A stretch of DNA of 64,000 bases, from assembly GCF_024832785.1 (NCBI RefSeq), contig NZ_CP116615.1:4588001-4652000 (forward strand), given 5' to 3'. The position numbers and the translations under genes are program-made. Position 1 is the first letter of the stretch; the number at the start of each line of letters is the position of its first letter. The DNA is from Fontisphaera persica. GTDB taxonomy: Bacteria > Verrucomicrobiota > Verrucomicrobiia > Limisphaerales > Fontisphaeraceae. This document shows positions 56,040-64,000 of this stretch, piece by piece. The notes below the pieces were generated by a model. That model made no database searches. It saw only the letters and a program-made list of their open reading frames with translations, and had not been told where the DNA came from.

Positions 56040-56879
56040 TCAACTTTTGATGTCGCGCAGGTGGAAGACGGTGGCGCCAATCATGAAAAAGGTGGCGTTG
56101 AATCCCACCAGCAGGCTCAGGGACTGGCCGATGCGCCACCAGGGGATGGTTTCCTCGAAGATGAAAACCCAGATGTTCAGGTGGTAGGTGAGAATCCAGT
56201 TTTGATAATCGCGGAAGTAGGGGATGTGTTGGAGGATGAAGCTGATGAGCACGACGGACATGGCCAGGATGGTGGCGGCGGCGGGCTTGATGTTGAAACA
56301 ACTGAACATGAAGGCCAGCGTCATGATGGTCACGGCTTCGGGGATGAGGAAAACCTGGGCCAGGAGGTAACGGGCAAAGCCGTCCTGGGCGTTGAACACG
56401 CTGAAGATGGATTGCTCCGGGGCGAAAACGAAGAGGCCGCCCCAGGGAAACCAGAGGCGGGCGGACAGCAGGCCAAAGCCGCCGAGCGCCAGGACCAGGA
56501 GCGCGGAAAAGACACAGCCGGCGAGCCACTTGACCGCCAGCAGGCGCCAGCGGGAGATGGGGCGGCAGAGAATCATGCGCAAGGTGCCGTCCTCGCTTTC
56601 CTTGGCTACGAAATCACCCCCCACCAGGGCCGAATAAAGCGGGAGGAGGAAGATGGCAATCATGACCATCATGATGACCGCAATGGTCAGGGCACTGATG
56701 AAGGACTCGGCCAGGTAGCCATTCTGGTTCAGCAAGCGTTCAATGTGGCCGGTGGCGGTGGTGAATTTGAAGCCGAGACTGATGGCGTTTTGGGCGAGGA
56801 GAAACATGGCAAAGCCGATGTAGGTGCGCTTTTTGCCAAACAACTTCCACAGCTCGCCGCGAAATTGGTGGTATAACAT
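56040..56879 (-). CDS. ABC-2 type transporter permease
   Basis: The 279-residue protein has about six membrane helices: FAMFLLAQNAISLGFKF, ALTIAVIMMVMIAIFLLPLYSALVGGD, GCVFSALLVLALGGFGLLS and three more. The SALVGGDFVAKESEDGTLRMILCRPISRWRLLAVKWL loop is typical of ABC-2 permeases of the GldF/NosY type. It works with the ATPase encoded 12 bases upstream, and both are in an operon with a pseudopilin-like protein and a membrane-anchored protein. Substrate unknown. Confidence 0.88.
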   Translation of the reverse strand: MLYHQFRGELWKLFGKKRTYIGFAMFLLAQNAISLGFKFTTATGHIERLLNQNGYLAESFISALTIAVIMMVMIAIFLLPLYSALVGGDFVAKESEDGTLRMILCRPISRWRLLAVKWLAGCVFSALLVLALGGFGLLSARLWFPWGGLFVFAPEQSIFSVFNAQDGFARYLLAQVFLIPEAVTIMTLAFMFSCFNIKPAAATILAMSVVLISFILQHIPYFRDYQNWILTYHLNIWVFIFEETIPWWRIGQSLSLLVGFNATFFMIGATVFHLRDIKS

Positions 56880-56891
56880 AAGGAGGCCCGT

Positions 56892-57812
56892 TTACCGCGC
56901 CATGGCCCCGGCGGCGCGTTCGCGGTGCATGAGGGCGAGATAAAAGTGCTCGAGGTTTTGCTCCTCGGGGGCGATTTCGATTACCGGCAGGCCGGCCTCC
57001 ACCAGGCAGCGGACCACCTCCGGGCTGGTGGCGCGCGGGGAGAGCTGGATGGCCTGGCCGTCGCGCATGTCTTGAATCAGTCCGGCGGTTTGCAGCAGTT
57101 GCGTGGCGCGCGCGAAATCGGAGGTGCGCAAGCGCCACCAGTCGCCTGGCTGGCAGACATGCGCCAGGGGGCCTTCATAGACTTTGCGCCCCTGGTGCAG
57201 GACGGCAATGCGGGTGCAGAGCTGCTCGACCTCGTTAAGCAGATGGGAGGAGAGCAGGATGGTAAGCCCCAGTTCACGCCGCAGCCGGAGGATGGTGTGG
57301 CGCATCTCGTGGATGCCCTCCGGGTCGAGGCCGTCGCCGGGTTCATCCAGAATCAGGAGGTCAGGTTGTGGCAGCAATGCTTGGGCCAGCGCCAGGCGCG
57401 TGCGCATGCCGTGGGAGTAGGTGCGCACGGGGTGATGCTCGCGCCCTTGCAAACCGACCCATTCAATAACTTCCTGAATACGCCGGCGCGGCGTGGGGGC
57501 GGTGAAAGAGCTGAGGATTTCCAGATTACGCCAGCCGGAGAGGTAATCATAGAAGGCGGGCGTCTCGAAAATGGCGCCGACTTTTTCCAGCGCCCGCCGG
57601 CGGTTGGAGGTGACATCGTGTCCGAGCAGGCGCACTTCGCCGGCATCGGGCCATACCTGGCCGAGCATCATGCCAATGGCGGTGCTTTTGCCGGCGCCGT
57701 TGTGGCCCAGCAGGCCAAAAATTTCGCCCGCCGGCACTTCGAGGTCGAGTCCGTCCACGGCCTGTCGGCGGCCGAAACGTTTGCTCACGCCGCGCAGTTC
57801 AATCATGTTCAT
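56892..57812 (-). CDS. ABC transporter ATP-binding protein
   Basis: The 306-residue ATPase has Walker [10 protein letters not shown] (36-44), the Q-loop, signature [12 protein letters not shown], Walker [14 protein letters not shown] and the switch His in LLSSHLLNE. It has a ~70-residue C-terminal extension of the CcmA/NatA type. The start overlaps the stop of the pseudopilin-like gene by four bases. It energises the permease encoded next. Confidence 0.93.
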   Translation of the reverse strand: MNMIELRGVSKRFGRRQAVDGLDLEVPAGEIFGLLGHNGAGKSTAIGMMLGQVWPDAGEVRLLGHDVTSNRRRALEKVGAIFETPAFYDYLSGWRNLEILSSFTAPTPRRRIQEVIEWVGLQGREHHPVRTYSHGMRTRLALAQALLPQPDLLILDEPGDGLDPEGIHEMRHTILRLRRELGLTILLSSHLLNEVEQLCTRIAVLHQGRKVYEGPLAHVCQPGDWWRLRTSDFARATQLLQTAGLIQDMRDGQAIQLSPRATSPEVVRCLVEAGLPVIEIAPEEQNLEHFYLALMHRERAAGAMAR

Positions 57813-58351
57813 GGGCGTGCTCCCTCCAGCACGAGCAGGTTTTTGATGTGGCCGTCGGCATACAGGAAGTTGATGCCTTTGCCCTCGCCGCGGGCGGCGT
57901 GAAAGGCTTCCTTGTCAAACATCAGCGGCATTTGATGGGGGTTGAAGGGAAGGTTGAGCACGGTCAGGCGGTCGGCGGGCTGATTATTGAGCAAACTATT
58001 CCAACTGTAGCTGGAGCCGGTGGTTTGGAAGAGGTCTTGGTTATCCGACGGGCAGCGCAGGACATTCGTGTTGCCCAGATAAGGGGCCAGCACGCGGTGG
58101 GGGCCGGGGGGGTCATTGGTGGCCGGCGCGCCCGGGGGCTGGTCGCGCATGATGGGAAGGCGGTTGTGGTAGTCCTGGGTGTACATCTGGATGGCCAGGC
58201 CGGCCTGGCGCAAATGGCTGACGCAGGCGGTGGCCCGGCCGGCCTCGCGCGCGCGGGTCACCACCGGCAACAGGAGGGCGGCCAGGAGGGCGATGATGGC
58301 GATGACCACCAGCAACTCCAACAAGGTAAAGGCGGCCGGGTTGGGTGGCAT
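57809..58351 (-). CDS. Pseudopilin-like protein with prepilin N-terminal methylation site
   Basis: The 180-residue protein starts with a short leader and [37 protein letters not shown], the type IV prepilin/GspG motif with cleavage after Ala and Glu at mature position 5. The rest has [18 protein letters not shown] and NFLYADGHI, which match the small pseudopilin-like proteins that are expanded in Planctomycetes and Verrucomicrobia. It probably is a minor pilin or a secreted structural protein in the periplasm. An in-frame TTG at 58402 that overlaps the upstream stop is an alternative start. Unusually it is followed directly, with a 4-base overlap, by an ABC exporter ATPase. Confidence 0.85.
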   Translation of the reverse strand: MPPNPAAFTLLELLVVIAIIALLAALLLPVVTRAREAGRATACVSHLRQAGLAIQMYTQDYHNRLPIMRDQPPGAPATNDPPGPHRVLAPYLGNTNVLRCPSDNQDLFQTTGSSYSWNSLLNNQPADRLTVLNLPFNPHQMPLMFDKEAFHAARGEGKGINFLYADGHIKNLLVLEGARP

Positions 58352-58398
58352 GGGCGGCCAGCGGCGGAGGGGTTGGAGGGCCTGGTTCACTTCGGGGT

Positions 58399-59052
58399 TC
58401 AAGGATGAGGGCGGCGGCCGCCAAAGGTGCGTCCGCTTTCCATGAGCCGTTGGATTTCCTCCAGGAGCGGCGCGACTTCGGCCTTGGTTTGCGCGGAGCT
58501 GGAGCTGTAAAAGGTTTTCAAGCCGAGGAGGGTGATTTTTTTCTGTAATTCCTCACTGATGACCGGCGCTTCCGGGTCATTGGCCCAGCGGGGCGGGTTG
58601 GTGTCGGCGGCCTCGCCGTTGGCGGCCATTTCGTCCCGGGCTTCGCGCAGGCGTTTGAGGGCCTCCTGCACGGCGCGCTGGCGGCGTTCCGGGGGCATTT
58701 TTTCAAAGGCTTCAATCATGGTTTTGAAGCCGGTGGGCATGGTGGCTTCCAGGAAGGCTTCCTTTTCGGGCTCGGTCATTTGCTCAAACCAGCGGCGCCA
58801 TTCCCGGTCCAAACGCGCGCGGCGCCGTTCCTCCCAGGGGAGGGCATTGAGTTTTTGGGCCAGCTCCTGAATGGCTGCGGCCCGGCGTGAAGGGGGCAGG
58901 CGGCTCAGGTCGGTTTGGCGGAGGTATTGGCCGACTTTTTCGGCGGTCATTTTGGTTTGGCGGGCCAGGGCGAAGCCCGCCCAGGCCACGAGCCAGAGCA
59001 GGAGAAGCCCCGCGAGTCCCCAAAATAAAGGTTTATGGCGCGCCAGCGGCAT
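58399..59052 (-). CDS. Hypothetical membrane-anchored charged protein
   Basis: The 217-residue protein has a single N-terminal membrane helix ([21 protein letters not shown]) and then a highly charged helical region ([47 protein letters not shown]). It resembles no family I can name. Its stop overlaps a possible TTG start of the following pseudopilin gene. It heads the pseudopilin-ABC exporter operon, so it may serve it. Confidence 0.7.
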   Translation of the reverse strand: MPLARHKPLFWGLAGLLLLWLVAWAGFALARQTKMTAEKVGQYLRQTDLSRLPPSRRAAAIQELAQKLNALPWEERRRARLDREWRRWFEQMTEPEKEAFLEATMPTGFKTMIEAFEKMPPERRQRAVQEALKRLREARDEMAANGEAADTNPPRWANDPEAPVISEELQKKITLLGLKTFYSSSSAQTKAEVAPLLEEIQRLMESGRTFGGRRPHP

Positions 59053-59126
59053 GGCGGTAATTTAGCGTATTTCGCCCCAGCCGGCCATGGCCTCGCGAAG
59101 CAATAAGGGCAAGCCCCCTCTGGCGG

Positions 59127-59888
59127 TCAGGGGTTGGGTTGACTGGTGGGCAGGCGGTATAAATCGGTCACCGCCCAGAGGTTCACCGGAGAAAGGGTGC
59201 GCCCGTATTTGTAAAACCGCGCGCTGCCGTCACAAAAGACATAGTTGGCCCCGCCGCCGAGGTTTTGGCGGCGGGCGTTGTTGTGACGGCCCTGGGCCAG
59301 CACTTCCACGTCGTCAAAACCATCGTAATCCAGGAAGAAATCGCCACGCTCGTTGACTTTTTCCCCGAAGGCAATGGTCTCCGAGGGGTGCTTGACCGCA
59401 GCTTCCGGGATGGGCGTGGGGGAATTGGCCTGTTTGTAATAAGTTGTGTTGGTGGAATGGAACGTCTGCACGTAGTCGGTGAAAGCGTTCATGATGAAGC
59501 TGCGCGGCGCGGCATCCAGCGGAAAGCGCACGGGGTCGCTGCGCGGGTGGGTGGCGCCGTCCGAATGGGGTTCATCGGGCCCATCCGCCGGGCAAACGAG
59601 CACTTTGGGGTTGGTGATTTCATTGCTCATGCGCCCCGGCCAGGCCGGGCCGTACATGCGCAAGGGGAAGACCCCATCGTTGTCGTCCAGATACATGCGC
59701 AACCCAATGCCCATCTGGCGCATATTGTTCATGCACTGGATGGTTTGGGCTCGTTGTTTGGCCGAGGCCAGCGCCGGCAGCAACATGCTGGCCAGCAGGG
59801 CAATGATGGCAATCACCACCAGCAGTTCAATCAATGTGAACCCGCCGGCGTGCTGCCGATGACCTACAGGAAAAGCTTTGCGGCTCAT
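59127..59888 (-). CDS. Pseudopilin-like protein (prepilin-type cleavage/methylation)
   Basis: The 253-residue protein has the leader [15 protein letters not shown] followed by [37 protein letters not shown], with Gly at the cleavage site and Glu at +5. A globular domain follows with [32 protein letters not shown] and the C-terminal [14 protein letters not shown] typical of this expanded family. The ATG at 59888 is the one nearest the leader; two upstream ATGs are in frame. It is 74 bases from the operon above, and may be a related pilin subunit. Confidence 0.87.
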   Translation of the reverse strand: MSRKAFPVGHRQHAGGFTLIELLVVIAIIALLASMLLPALASAKQRAQTIQCMNNMRQMGIGLRMYLDDNDGVFPLRMYGPAWPGRMSNEITNPKVLVCPADGPDEPHSDGATHPRSDPVRFPLDAAPRSFIMNAFTDYVQTFHSTNTTYYKQANSPTPIPEAAVKHPSETIAFGEKVNERGDFFLDYDGFDDVEVLAQGRHNNARRQNLGGGANYVFCDGSARFYKYGRTLSPVNLWAVTDLYRLPTSQPNP

Positions 59889-60069
59889 AACCTTTAATAT
59901 GACACTTGGCTGCGCCATTGCGCTACCGCCATTGTTGCGCAACGTCCAAGGAATTAGACGGAGGAAAGGGGGTTAAGTTTCAAAAAAAAATTGGATTTAT
60001 TCCGCCGGGGCGGGGCGGGGGGTGATTTCCTCATTTCTTTGGGCTGGCGCCGGGAGTACAGTGGGGGGC

Positions 60070-60879
60070 ATGGGTGAATCGCTGCAAATGCAGGTGCAGG
60101 GGGAGGCAAAGGCGCCCGTTCTGGTTTATCTACCCGGGCTGCATGGCGACTGGCATTACAATGCCGGGCTGCGTTTGGCGCTGCAGGGGCGGGTGCGGCT
60201 GGTGGAGTTGGCGTATCCGCGTGACCCGGCATGGAAACTGGAGGATTATGTCCAGGCCATCGAAGCCGCCCTGGTGGGCGCAGGCATTGGCGCCGGGTGG
60301 TTGCTGGGGGAATCGTTTGGCTCGCAGGTGGCGTGGGGGCTGATTGGCCGTGCTGAGAGCCAGCAGGCCGGAGGAAAGCCGCATTTCCAGCCCAGGGGAC
60401 TGGTGCTGGCGGGGGGCTTTGTGCGATATCCTTTGATGTGGGGAGTGCGGCTGGTGCGTGGCACCCACCAGAGCCTGCCCATGGCTGCGGTGGCAGCTTT
60501 GCTGCGGGCTTATTTGGGGTTGCTGCGCTGGCGGCACCGGCAGGCGGCTCATGTGCAGCAAAGCCTCCAGCAGCATCAGGATTTTCAGCTTCAGGAGCTG
60601 GCCCGGCAGGCCATCTTGAGCCGGTACGACATCATTCTGGCGCATGACCACCGCCCGCTGGCCCGGCGCACCCAATTTCCGGTGTATTATCTGACCGGAT
60701 TCTGGGATTTGATTGTGCCCTGGTTTCTGGTGCAACCGTGGCTGCGCCGACACTGTCCCGGTTACCGGGGCTGGCGGCTGGTGTGGAACAGCGAGCACAA
60801 CATCCTGGGCTTTCAACCCCGGACGTCAGCGGAGCAAATCCTGGCGTGGATGAAGGCCTGCGGCGAACCGGTGAGCTGA
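60070..60879 (+). CDS. Alpha/beta hydrolase
   Basis: The 269-residue protein has a hydrolase triad: Ser in GESFGSQVAWG (strand-nucleophile-helix turn), Asp in GFWDLIVPW, and His in SEHNILG. The oxyanion region LVYLPGLHGDWHY precedes them. Other parts are helical and Gln-rich (HVQQSLQQHQDFQLQEL). Substrate unknown; there is no signal peptide. The ATG at 60070 follows a long AT/G region without promoter-like hexamers. Confidence 0.85.
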   Translation: MGESLQMQVQGEAKAPVLVYLPGLHGDWHYNAGLRLALQGRVRLVELAYPRDPAWKLEDYVQAIEAALVGAGIGAGWLLGESFGSQVAWGLIGRAESQQAGGKPHFQPRGLVLAGGFVRYPLMWGVRLVRGTHQSLPMAAVAALLRAYLGLLRWRHRQAAHVQQSLQQHQDFQLQELARQAILSRYDIILAHDHRPLARRTQFPVYYLTGFWDLIVPWFLVQPWLRRHCPGYRGWRLVWNSEHNILGFQPRTSAEQILAWMKACGEPVS

Positions 60880-60885
60880 GGCGTG

Positions 60886-61443
60886 TCAGGCGCGCTCGAT
60901 GTACTTGCCCGTCCGGCTGTCAATTTTGATTTTCTCGCCGGTCTTGATGAACAAAGGCGCCTGCACCACCAGCCCGGTCTCCAGCGTCACTGATTTCATG
61001 ACGTTGTTGGCCGAGTCGCCCCGAATGCCCTCCGGGGCGTCCACGACGGTCAATACCACGCTGGCGGGCAATTCCACCATGACGGCCTTGCCTTCCACGA
61101 AGGTCACCGTTACCGGCGCATTTTCCGTCAGATAATTGACGGCGTCGCCCAGCAGCTCCGGCGAGAGATTCACCGTTTCGTAGGTTTCCGGGTCGGTGAA
61201 GACGTAGTCCTCGCCGTCCTTGTAGCTGAACTCCATCTTGCGGGTGACCATGGGCACCACGTCAATGCGCTGGGTGGAGGAGAAACGGACATCGGAAGAT
61301 TTGCCCGTGCGGATGCTGCGCAGGGTGGCCTGCACAAAAGCGCGCAGGTTGCCCGGCGTGCGATGCTGAGTATCCAGAACGACACAAATATCGCCATTGT
61401 AATCAATGGCCATTCCGCGGCGTAAATCGTTTGCGCTTGCCAT
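60886..61443 (-). CDS. efp: Elongation factor P
   Basis: The 185-residue protein has the three EF-P barrel domains: DLRRGMAIDYNGDICVVL, the loop HRTPGNLRAFVQATLR, FSYKDGEDYVFTDPETYETV, and the C-terminal GLVVQAPLFIKTGEKIKIDSRTGKY. EF-P binds the ribosome and rescues stalling at polyproline stretches. The tip residue that is modified in other bacteria (Lys in E. coli, Arg in Pseudomonas) is Asn32 here. The start ATG at 61443 is the family start; a longer frame begins seven codons upstream. Confidence 0.96.
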   Translation of the reverse strand: MASANDLRRGMAIDYNGDICVVLDTQHRTPGNLRAFVQATLRSIRTGKSSDVRFSSTQRIDVVPMVTRKMEFSYKDGEDYVFTDPETYETVNLSPELLGDAVNYLTENAPVTVTFVEGKAVMVELPASVVLTVVDAPEGIRGDSANNVMKSVTLETGLVVQAPLFIKTGEKIKIDSRTGKYIERA

Positions 61444-61727
61444 ACTATAATATAATATCGTCAATCATTATCGTTTAAGCGTCCTTGAAGGTATTTTGAC
61501 ACTTTGTCCCGCCCGACGCAACAGGGGCGAAAACTTACCCCAAGTCCGCCACTTTGCAAGCCCCCATTTTCGGACTGGCCGGGGACAGTCCTCGCTGGCC
61601 TCCCCTGTTTGCCCATTATTGCCGAGCGGGCAGGTCCCGGGGGAGGTTGGCCAAAATGCGGGGTTGCAACTTTGGCCACCTCGGGGCAACATCCCCTGCG
61701 AGAAAAGACGGCACACACATTGAGCAC

Positions 61728-62234
61728 ATGAATTTGACCGACGACCAAAAGGCGATTGTCAGGAAATGGATTGAAGACGGCCTGAAACTTTCCGACATCC
61801 AAAAACGGCTGGCCAGCGAGCTGGGCGTGCACATGACGTACATGGAAGTGCGGCTGCTGGTGTCTGATTTGCAAGTCATGCCCAAAGACGCCGAGCCGCC
61901 GCCGTCTCCACCGGCGCCCGCTCCTCCTTCGGGGGAGGCCAAACCGGCCGAGCAAGGGGCCACGGAGGAAGACGAAGCGGAGGACGATGCCGAGATAGCC
62001 GAAGCCCCGGGTGGCACGGGGAGTGTGAGTGTTTCCCTGGATACGGTGGCGATGCCGGGGGCGGCGTTGAGCGGCAAGGTGACGTTCAGCGATGGCCAGA
62101 AGGCCCAGTGGTATTTGGACCAGTATGGGCGCCTGGGGATTGCTCCTGCCAACAAAGGGTACCGGCCTTCACCGATGGATATCCAAGCTTTTCAGATGCG
62201 CCTGCAACAGGAGCTGGAAAAGTTCGGCTACTAG
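61728..62234 (+). CDS. Hypothetical protein with HTH-like N-terminus
   Basis: The 168-residue protein has an N-terminal helix-turn-helix-like region (MNLTDDQKAIVRKWIEDGLKLSDIQKRLASELGVHMTYMEVRLLVSDLQV), an acidic/Pro-rich middle (PPPSPPAPAPPSG, TEEDEAEDDAEIAEAP) and a small beta domain (GSVSVSLDTVAMPGAALSGKVTFSDGQKAQWYLDQYGRLGI). It looks like a conserved verrucomicrobial protein whose function I do not know. The ATG at 61728 is preferred because the longer frame upstream has no such structure. Divergent from efp. Confidence 0.75.
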   Translation: MNLTDDQKAIVRKWIEDGLKLSDIQKRLASELGVHMTYMEVRLLVSDLQVMPKDAEPPPSPPAPAPPSGEAKPAEQGATEEDEAEDDAEIAEAPGGTGSVSVSLDTVAMPGAALSGKVTFSDGQKAQWYLDQYGRLGIAPANKGYRPSPMDIQAFQMRLQQELEKFGY

Positions 62235-62689
62235 CTTTTGCGTGGGTCACGGGTGGCGGCAGGCAATTGACGCAGGGTGCAAAAATTTTTCACGCATCGG
62301 CGGCGGAGTGGTCTGAAGAGTCAGTGTTGAGGGCTGGGGCTTTGCCTTTGGGGTAAGCTGGGAATCCCTGCAAGGCGCAGGTGCATTTCAGGGACGGCCA
62401 TGCGGTCGAAGCCTCGAGGGGCGGATGGTTAAAGAATGAGCCGAGGGAGCATAATGAATAACCACCCGCGCGGGGGCAGAGACCGGCGATAGCCATTTTG
62501 AGCTAACCCATTATTGTGCAACAGTTTAGAAATTAAATAGGGATGCCAATGAAGACCGGTAGTTGTATGGCGGTTAGCCAGTTACCGTGAGGAAGGTTAA
62601 AGTGCGTCAATTCCGCGCAAAGTGCGCTGTCTTCACGCTGGAGTGGGCGCGAAAATAACGGCTTTAATGGAAAAAAAGTTCTTCAATTC
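62235..62689 (+). other. Long non-coding stretch upstream of the pseudopilin genes
   Basis: No gene is seen on either strand. An imperfect pair TCCCTG ... CAGGGA is present near 62364-62394, but I recognise no riboswitch or RNA family. The end carries the repeats and promoter described below. Confidence 0.5.
62599..62627 (+). promoter_or_regulatory. Repeated AAAGTGCG, possible activator site
   Basis: AAAGTGCG occurs at 62599-62606 and 62619-62626, 20 bases apart. The second copy is part of the inverted repeat GCGCA-aag-TGCGC (62615-62627). They lie about 90-115 bases upstream of the expected transcription start, where enhancer-binding proteins for sigma-54 often bind. Confidence 0.3.
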
Positions 62690-62705
62690 TGGCATCGTGC
62701 TTGCT
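62690..62705 (+). promoter_or_regulatory. Sigma-54-type promoter before a pseudopilin gene
   Basis: TGGCAT-CGTGC-TTGCT matches the -24/-12 consensus TGGCAC-N5-TTGCW with the invariant GG and GC at exact 10-base spacing. The pseudopilin ATG is 47 bases downstream. Confidence 0.7.
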
Positions 62706-62751
62706 AGTACCTAAGCGTCGGACGTAACGAACTGAAGACAACAACGGTTTT

Positions 62752-63375
62752 ATGAAGCAAACGCGCACTCAAAAATTCGGGGCCTTCACTCTGATCGAGC
62801 TGCTGGTCGTCATCGCCATCATCGCCATTCTGGCTGCTCTGCTGCTGCCGGCTCTGGCACAGGCCAAAAAGCGTGCCCAACGCATCTCCTGCGTGAACAA
62901 TCTGAAGCAGGTGAGCCTGGGTTTCCGCATTTTCGCCAATGACAACGAAGACCGGTTCCCCTGGCAGTTGACCAACAACACTCCCATTGGCAACTACTTT
63001 ATTTGGGCGGGCAACGAGCTGGCCAACCCCAAGATTTGCGTGTGCCCGGCGGATATGGGGCGCAATCCCGCGCAAAGCTTCTCCAATAACGTCACCTTTG
63101 TGGCCAACCAGCACCTGAGCTACTTCGTGAACCGGCAATCGCGCGATTCTGAGGCGAACAACCTGATGCTGGGTGACCGGGACTTCAGCGGGAACGGCAC
63201 CATCACCGCGTGGAACAACCTGAGCTGGGAAAGCGGCAACGTGGACCTGCACGAGGTTAACGGTAATGCCGCGCTGAGCGACGGCAGCGTGCAGCAATTG
63301 ACCGCCCGCAGCCTCCAAAAGGCGGTGGAATCGGCGCTGCAAGCCGGATACAAGATTGATGTGGTCAAGCCGTAA
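62752..63375 (+). CDS. Pseudopilin-like protein (prepilin-type cleavage/methylation)
   Basis: The 207-residue protein has leader [11 protein letters not shown], then [60 protein letters not shown]. The cleavage residue is Ala and Glu is at +5. The rest has [27 protein letters not shown] and [25 protein letters not shown]. It may be a pilus-like or secreted subunit. It follows a sigma-54-type promoter and is closed by a terminator. The next gene encodes a close relative, so these form a tandem pair. Confidence 0.88.
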   Translation: MKQTRTQKFGAFTLIELLVVIAIIAILAALLLPALAQAKKRAQRISCVNNLKQVSLGFRIFANDNEDRFPWQLTNNTPIGNYFIWAGNELANPKICVCPADMGRNPAQSFSNNVTFVANQHLSYFVNRQSRDSEANNLMLGDRDFSGNGTITAWNNLSWESGNVDLHEVNGNAALSDGSVQQLTARSLQKAVESALQAGYKIDVVKP

Positions 63376-63413
63376 AAGCGAGCGGCCCATTTCAGAGCAG
63401 GTCTTGACTGCCA

Positions 63414-63449
63414 CAGGCATCCGTGATGAGCGGATGCCTGCTGGTTTTT
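63414..63449 (+). terminator. Intrinsic terminator after the first pseudopilin gene
   Basis: A perfect 10-bp stem (CAGGCATCCG with CGGATGCCTG, 7-base loop) is followed by CTGG and TTTTT at 63445-63449. It shows the two pseudopilin genes are separate transcription units. Confidence 0.85.
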
Positions 63450-63658
63450 GGGGCAGGCACGGGAAGCGCAAGCACGGGTTGTTGAACCACTTCAGGAGGG
63501 GTCTTTTCAAGCCTTTGGCTGATGGTTGGGCGGGCATGAATGAAGTGGGGCTGCCTTCCTGGATTACCCGCGAAAAAACTGGTATATGACTTGCTGTTTT
63601 TTGTTGCGTGGCAGTAGAGATTGCTGATACAGTGAAGACATCCAACAACTACCGTTTT

Positions 63659-64000
63659 ATGAAACGCACAACCCAGTCCTCCCGCGGGGCATTCACCCTC
63701 ATCGAACTGCTGGTGGTGATTGCCATCATTGCGATTCTGGCGGCCCTGTTGCTGCCGGCCCTCGCCCAGGCGAAAAAGCGCGCCCAGCGCATTGCATGCG
63801 CCAACAACTTGAAGCAGGTGGGGCTGGCGTTCAAGATTTGGGCTAATGACAACAACGGGCGCTTTCCGTGGCATGTTATTGCCGCCGATGGCGGTTCTTA
63901 TGGAGCAGCGGGAGCTTGGGGCCATTTCATGGCAGCCTCCAATGAGTTGCAAAACCCCAAGGTTATCCAATGCCCCACCGATACGGATGCCATCCGGATT
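63659..64000 (+). CDS. Pseudopilin-like protein, truncated by window end
   Basis: 114 codons are visible and the frame is open at the right edge. The protein starts [11 protein letters not shown], then [60 protein letters not shown], almost the same as the preceding pseudopilin over the first 60 residues, and then diverges ([27 protein letters not shown]). The two 5' leaders share TGAAGACA ... CGGTTTTATGAA. A TGGCAG ... TTGCT element lies upstream but has one extra base in the spacer. Confidence 0.9.
   Translation, partial: MKRTTQSSRGAFTLIELLVVIAIIAILAALLLPALAQAKKRAQRIACANNLKQVGLAFKIWANDNNGRFPWHVIAADGGSYGAAGAWGHFMAASNELQNPKVIQCPTDTDAIRI

Noticed and set aside
62235-62689. Riboswitch (c-di-GMP or similar) in the long gap.
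   Set aside because: No match to conserved loops; only an imperfect six-base stem pair.
63601-63620. Second sigma-54-type element (TGGCAG ... TTGCT) before the last pseudopilin gene.
   Set aside because: GG and GC are 11 bases apart instead of 10, and sigma-54 spacing is strict.

Overview
The window reads as a chromosomal segment of a Gram-negative, GC-rich heterotroph, most likely a verrucomicrobium of the Limisphaerales/Pedosphaera type. This assignment is inferred from gene content. The indicators are several short pseudopilin-like proteins with an N-terminal [14 protein letters not shown] segment, Tat-exported Gfo/Idh/MocA oxidoreductases, DUF1080 proteins, a sulfatase, FGE-fold and PQQ/NHL secreted proteins, and a giant lamin-tail/CotH surface protein. 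I see no insertion sequence, CRISPR array or rRNA operon.

Layout. 0-2.8 kb: the 3' end of carB, a winged-helix regulator with a membrane partner, and a divergent Tat-exported oxidoreductase. 3.0-4.2 kb: an orphan HK97-type phage portal gene. 4.2-10.7 kb, minus strand: a HAD phosphatase coupled to a CNT nucleoside transporter, a DUF1080 protein, a dimeric-type dUTPase, an MFS transporter and guaB, so a nucleotide-flavoured block. 11.0-22.7 kb: one secreted protein of about 3900 residues (PPC-like, Ig-like, CotH kinase, beta-helix and seven lamin-tail domains), split by a one-base frameshift in a G run. 22.9-29.2 kb: transketolase, yajC, a fused secDF and a TerC protein. 29.4-31.8 kb: a two-lobed DTGA/DTGA aspartic-protease-like protein, tRNA-Asn(GUU) and glgC. 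32-41.7 kb: a second oxidoreductase, a HEAT-repeat protein overlapping a phosphohexomutase, a radical SAM protein overlapping fabI, an esterase, and a fused cobA-hemD. 41.8-49.5 kb: an FGE-fold lipid-independent secreted protein, a hypothetical protein, a cupin, prfA, rpmE, and aceF-lpd. 49.5-52.9 kb: a three-gene secreted operon (PQQ propeller, NHL propeller, DUF1080). 53-56 kb: xylA and an arylsulfatase. 56-59.9 kb: an ABC-2 exporter operon that includes a pseudopilin, then another pseudopilin. 60-64 kb: an alpha/beta hydrolase, efp, a hypothetical protein and two more pseudopilin genes, the first behind a good sigma-54 promoter match.

How it fits together. Core genes (carB, guaB, tkt, secDF, fabI, prfA, rpmE, efp, aceF-lpd, glgC) are interleaved with genes suited to degrading plant or algal polysaccharides: xylose isomerase, sulfatase, DUF1080 and Gfo/Idh proteins, and propellers. 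The points most worth a second look are the solitary portal gene, the tandem aspartic-protease-like protein, the frameshift in the giant CotH protein, the FGE-fold protein that keeps only one of the two catalytic cysteines, EF-P with asparagine at its tip, the sigma-54-type control of a pseudopilin, and the pseudopilin-ABC exporter operon.
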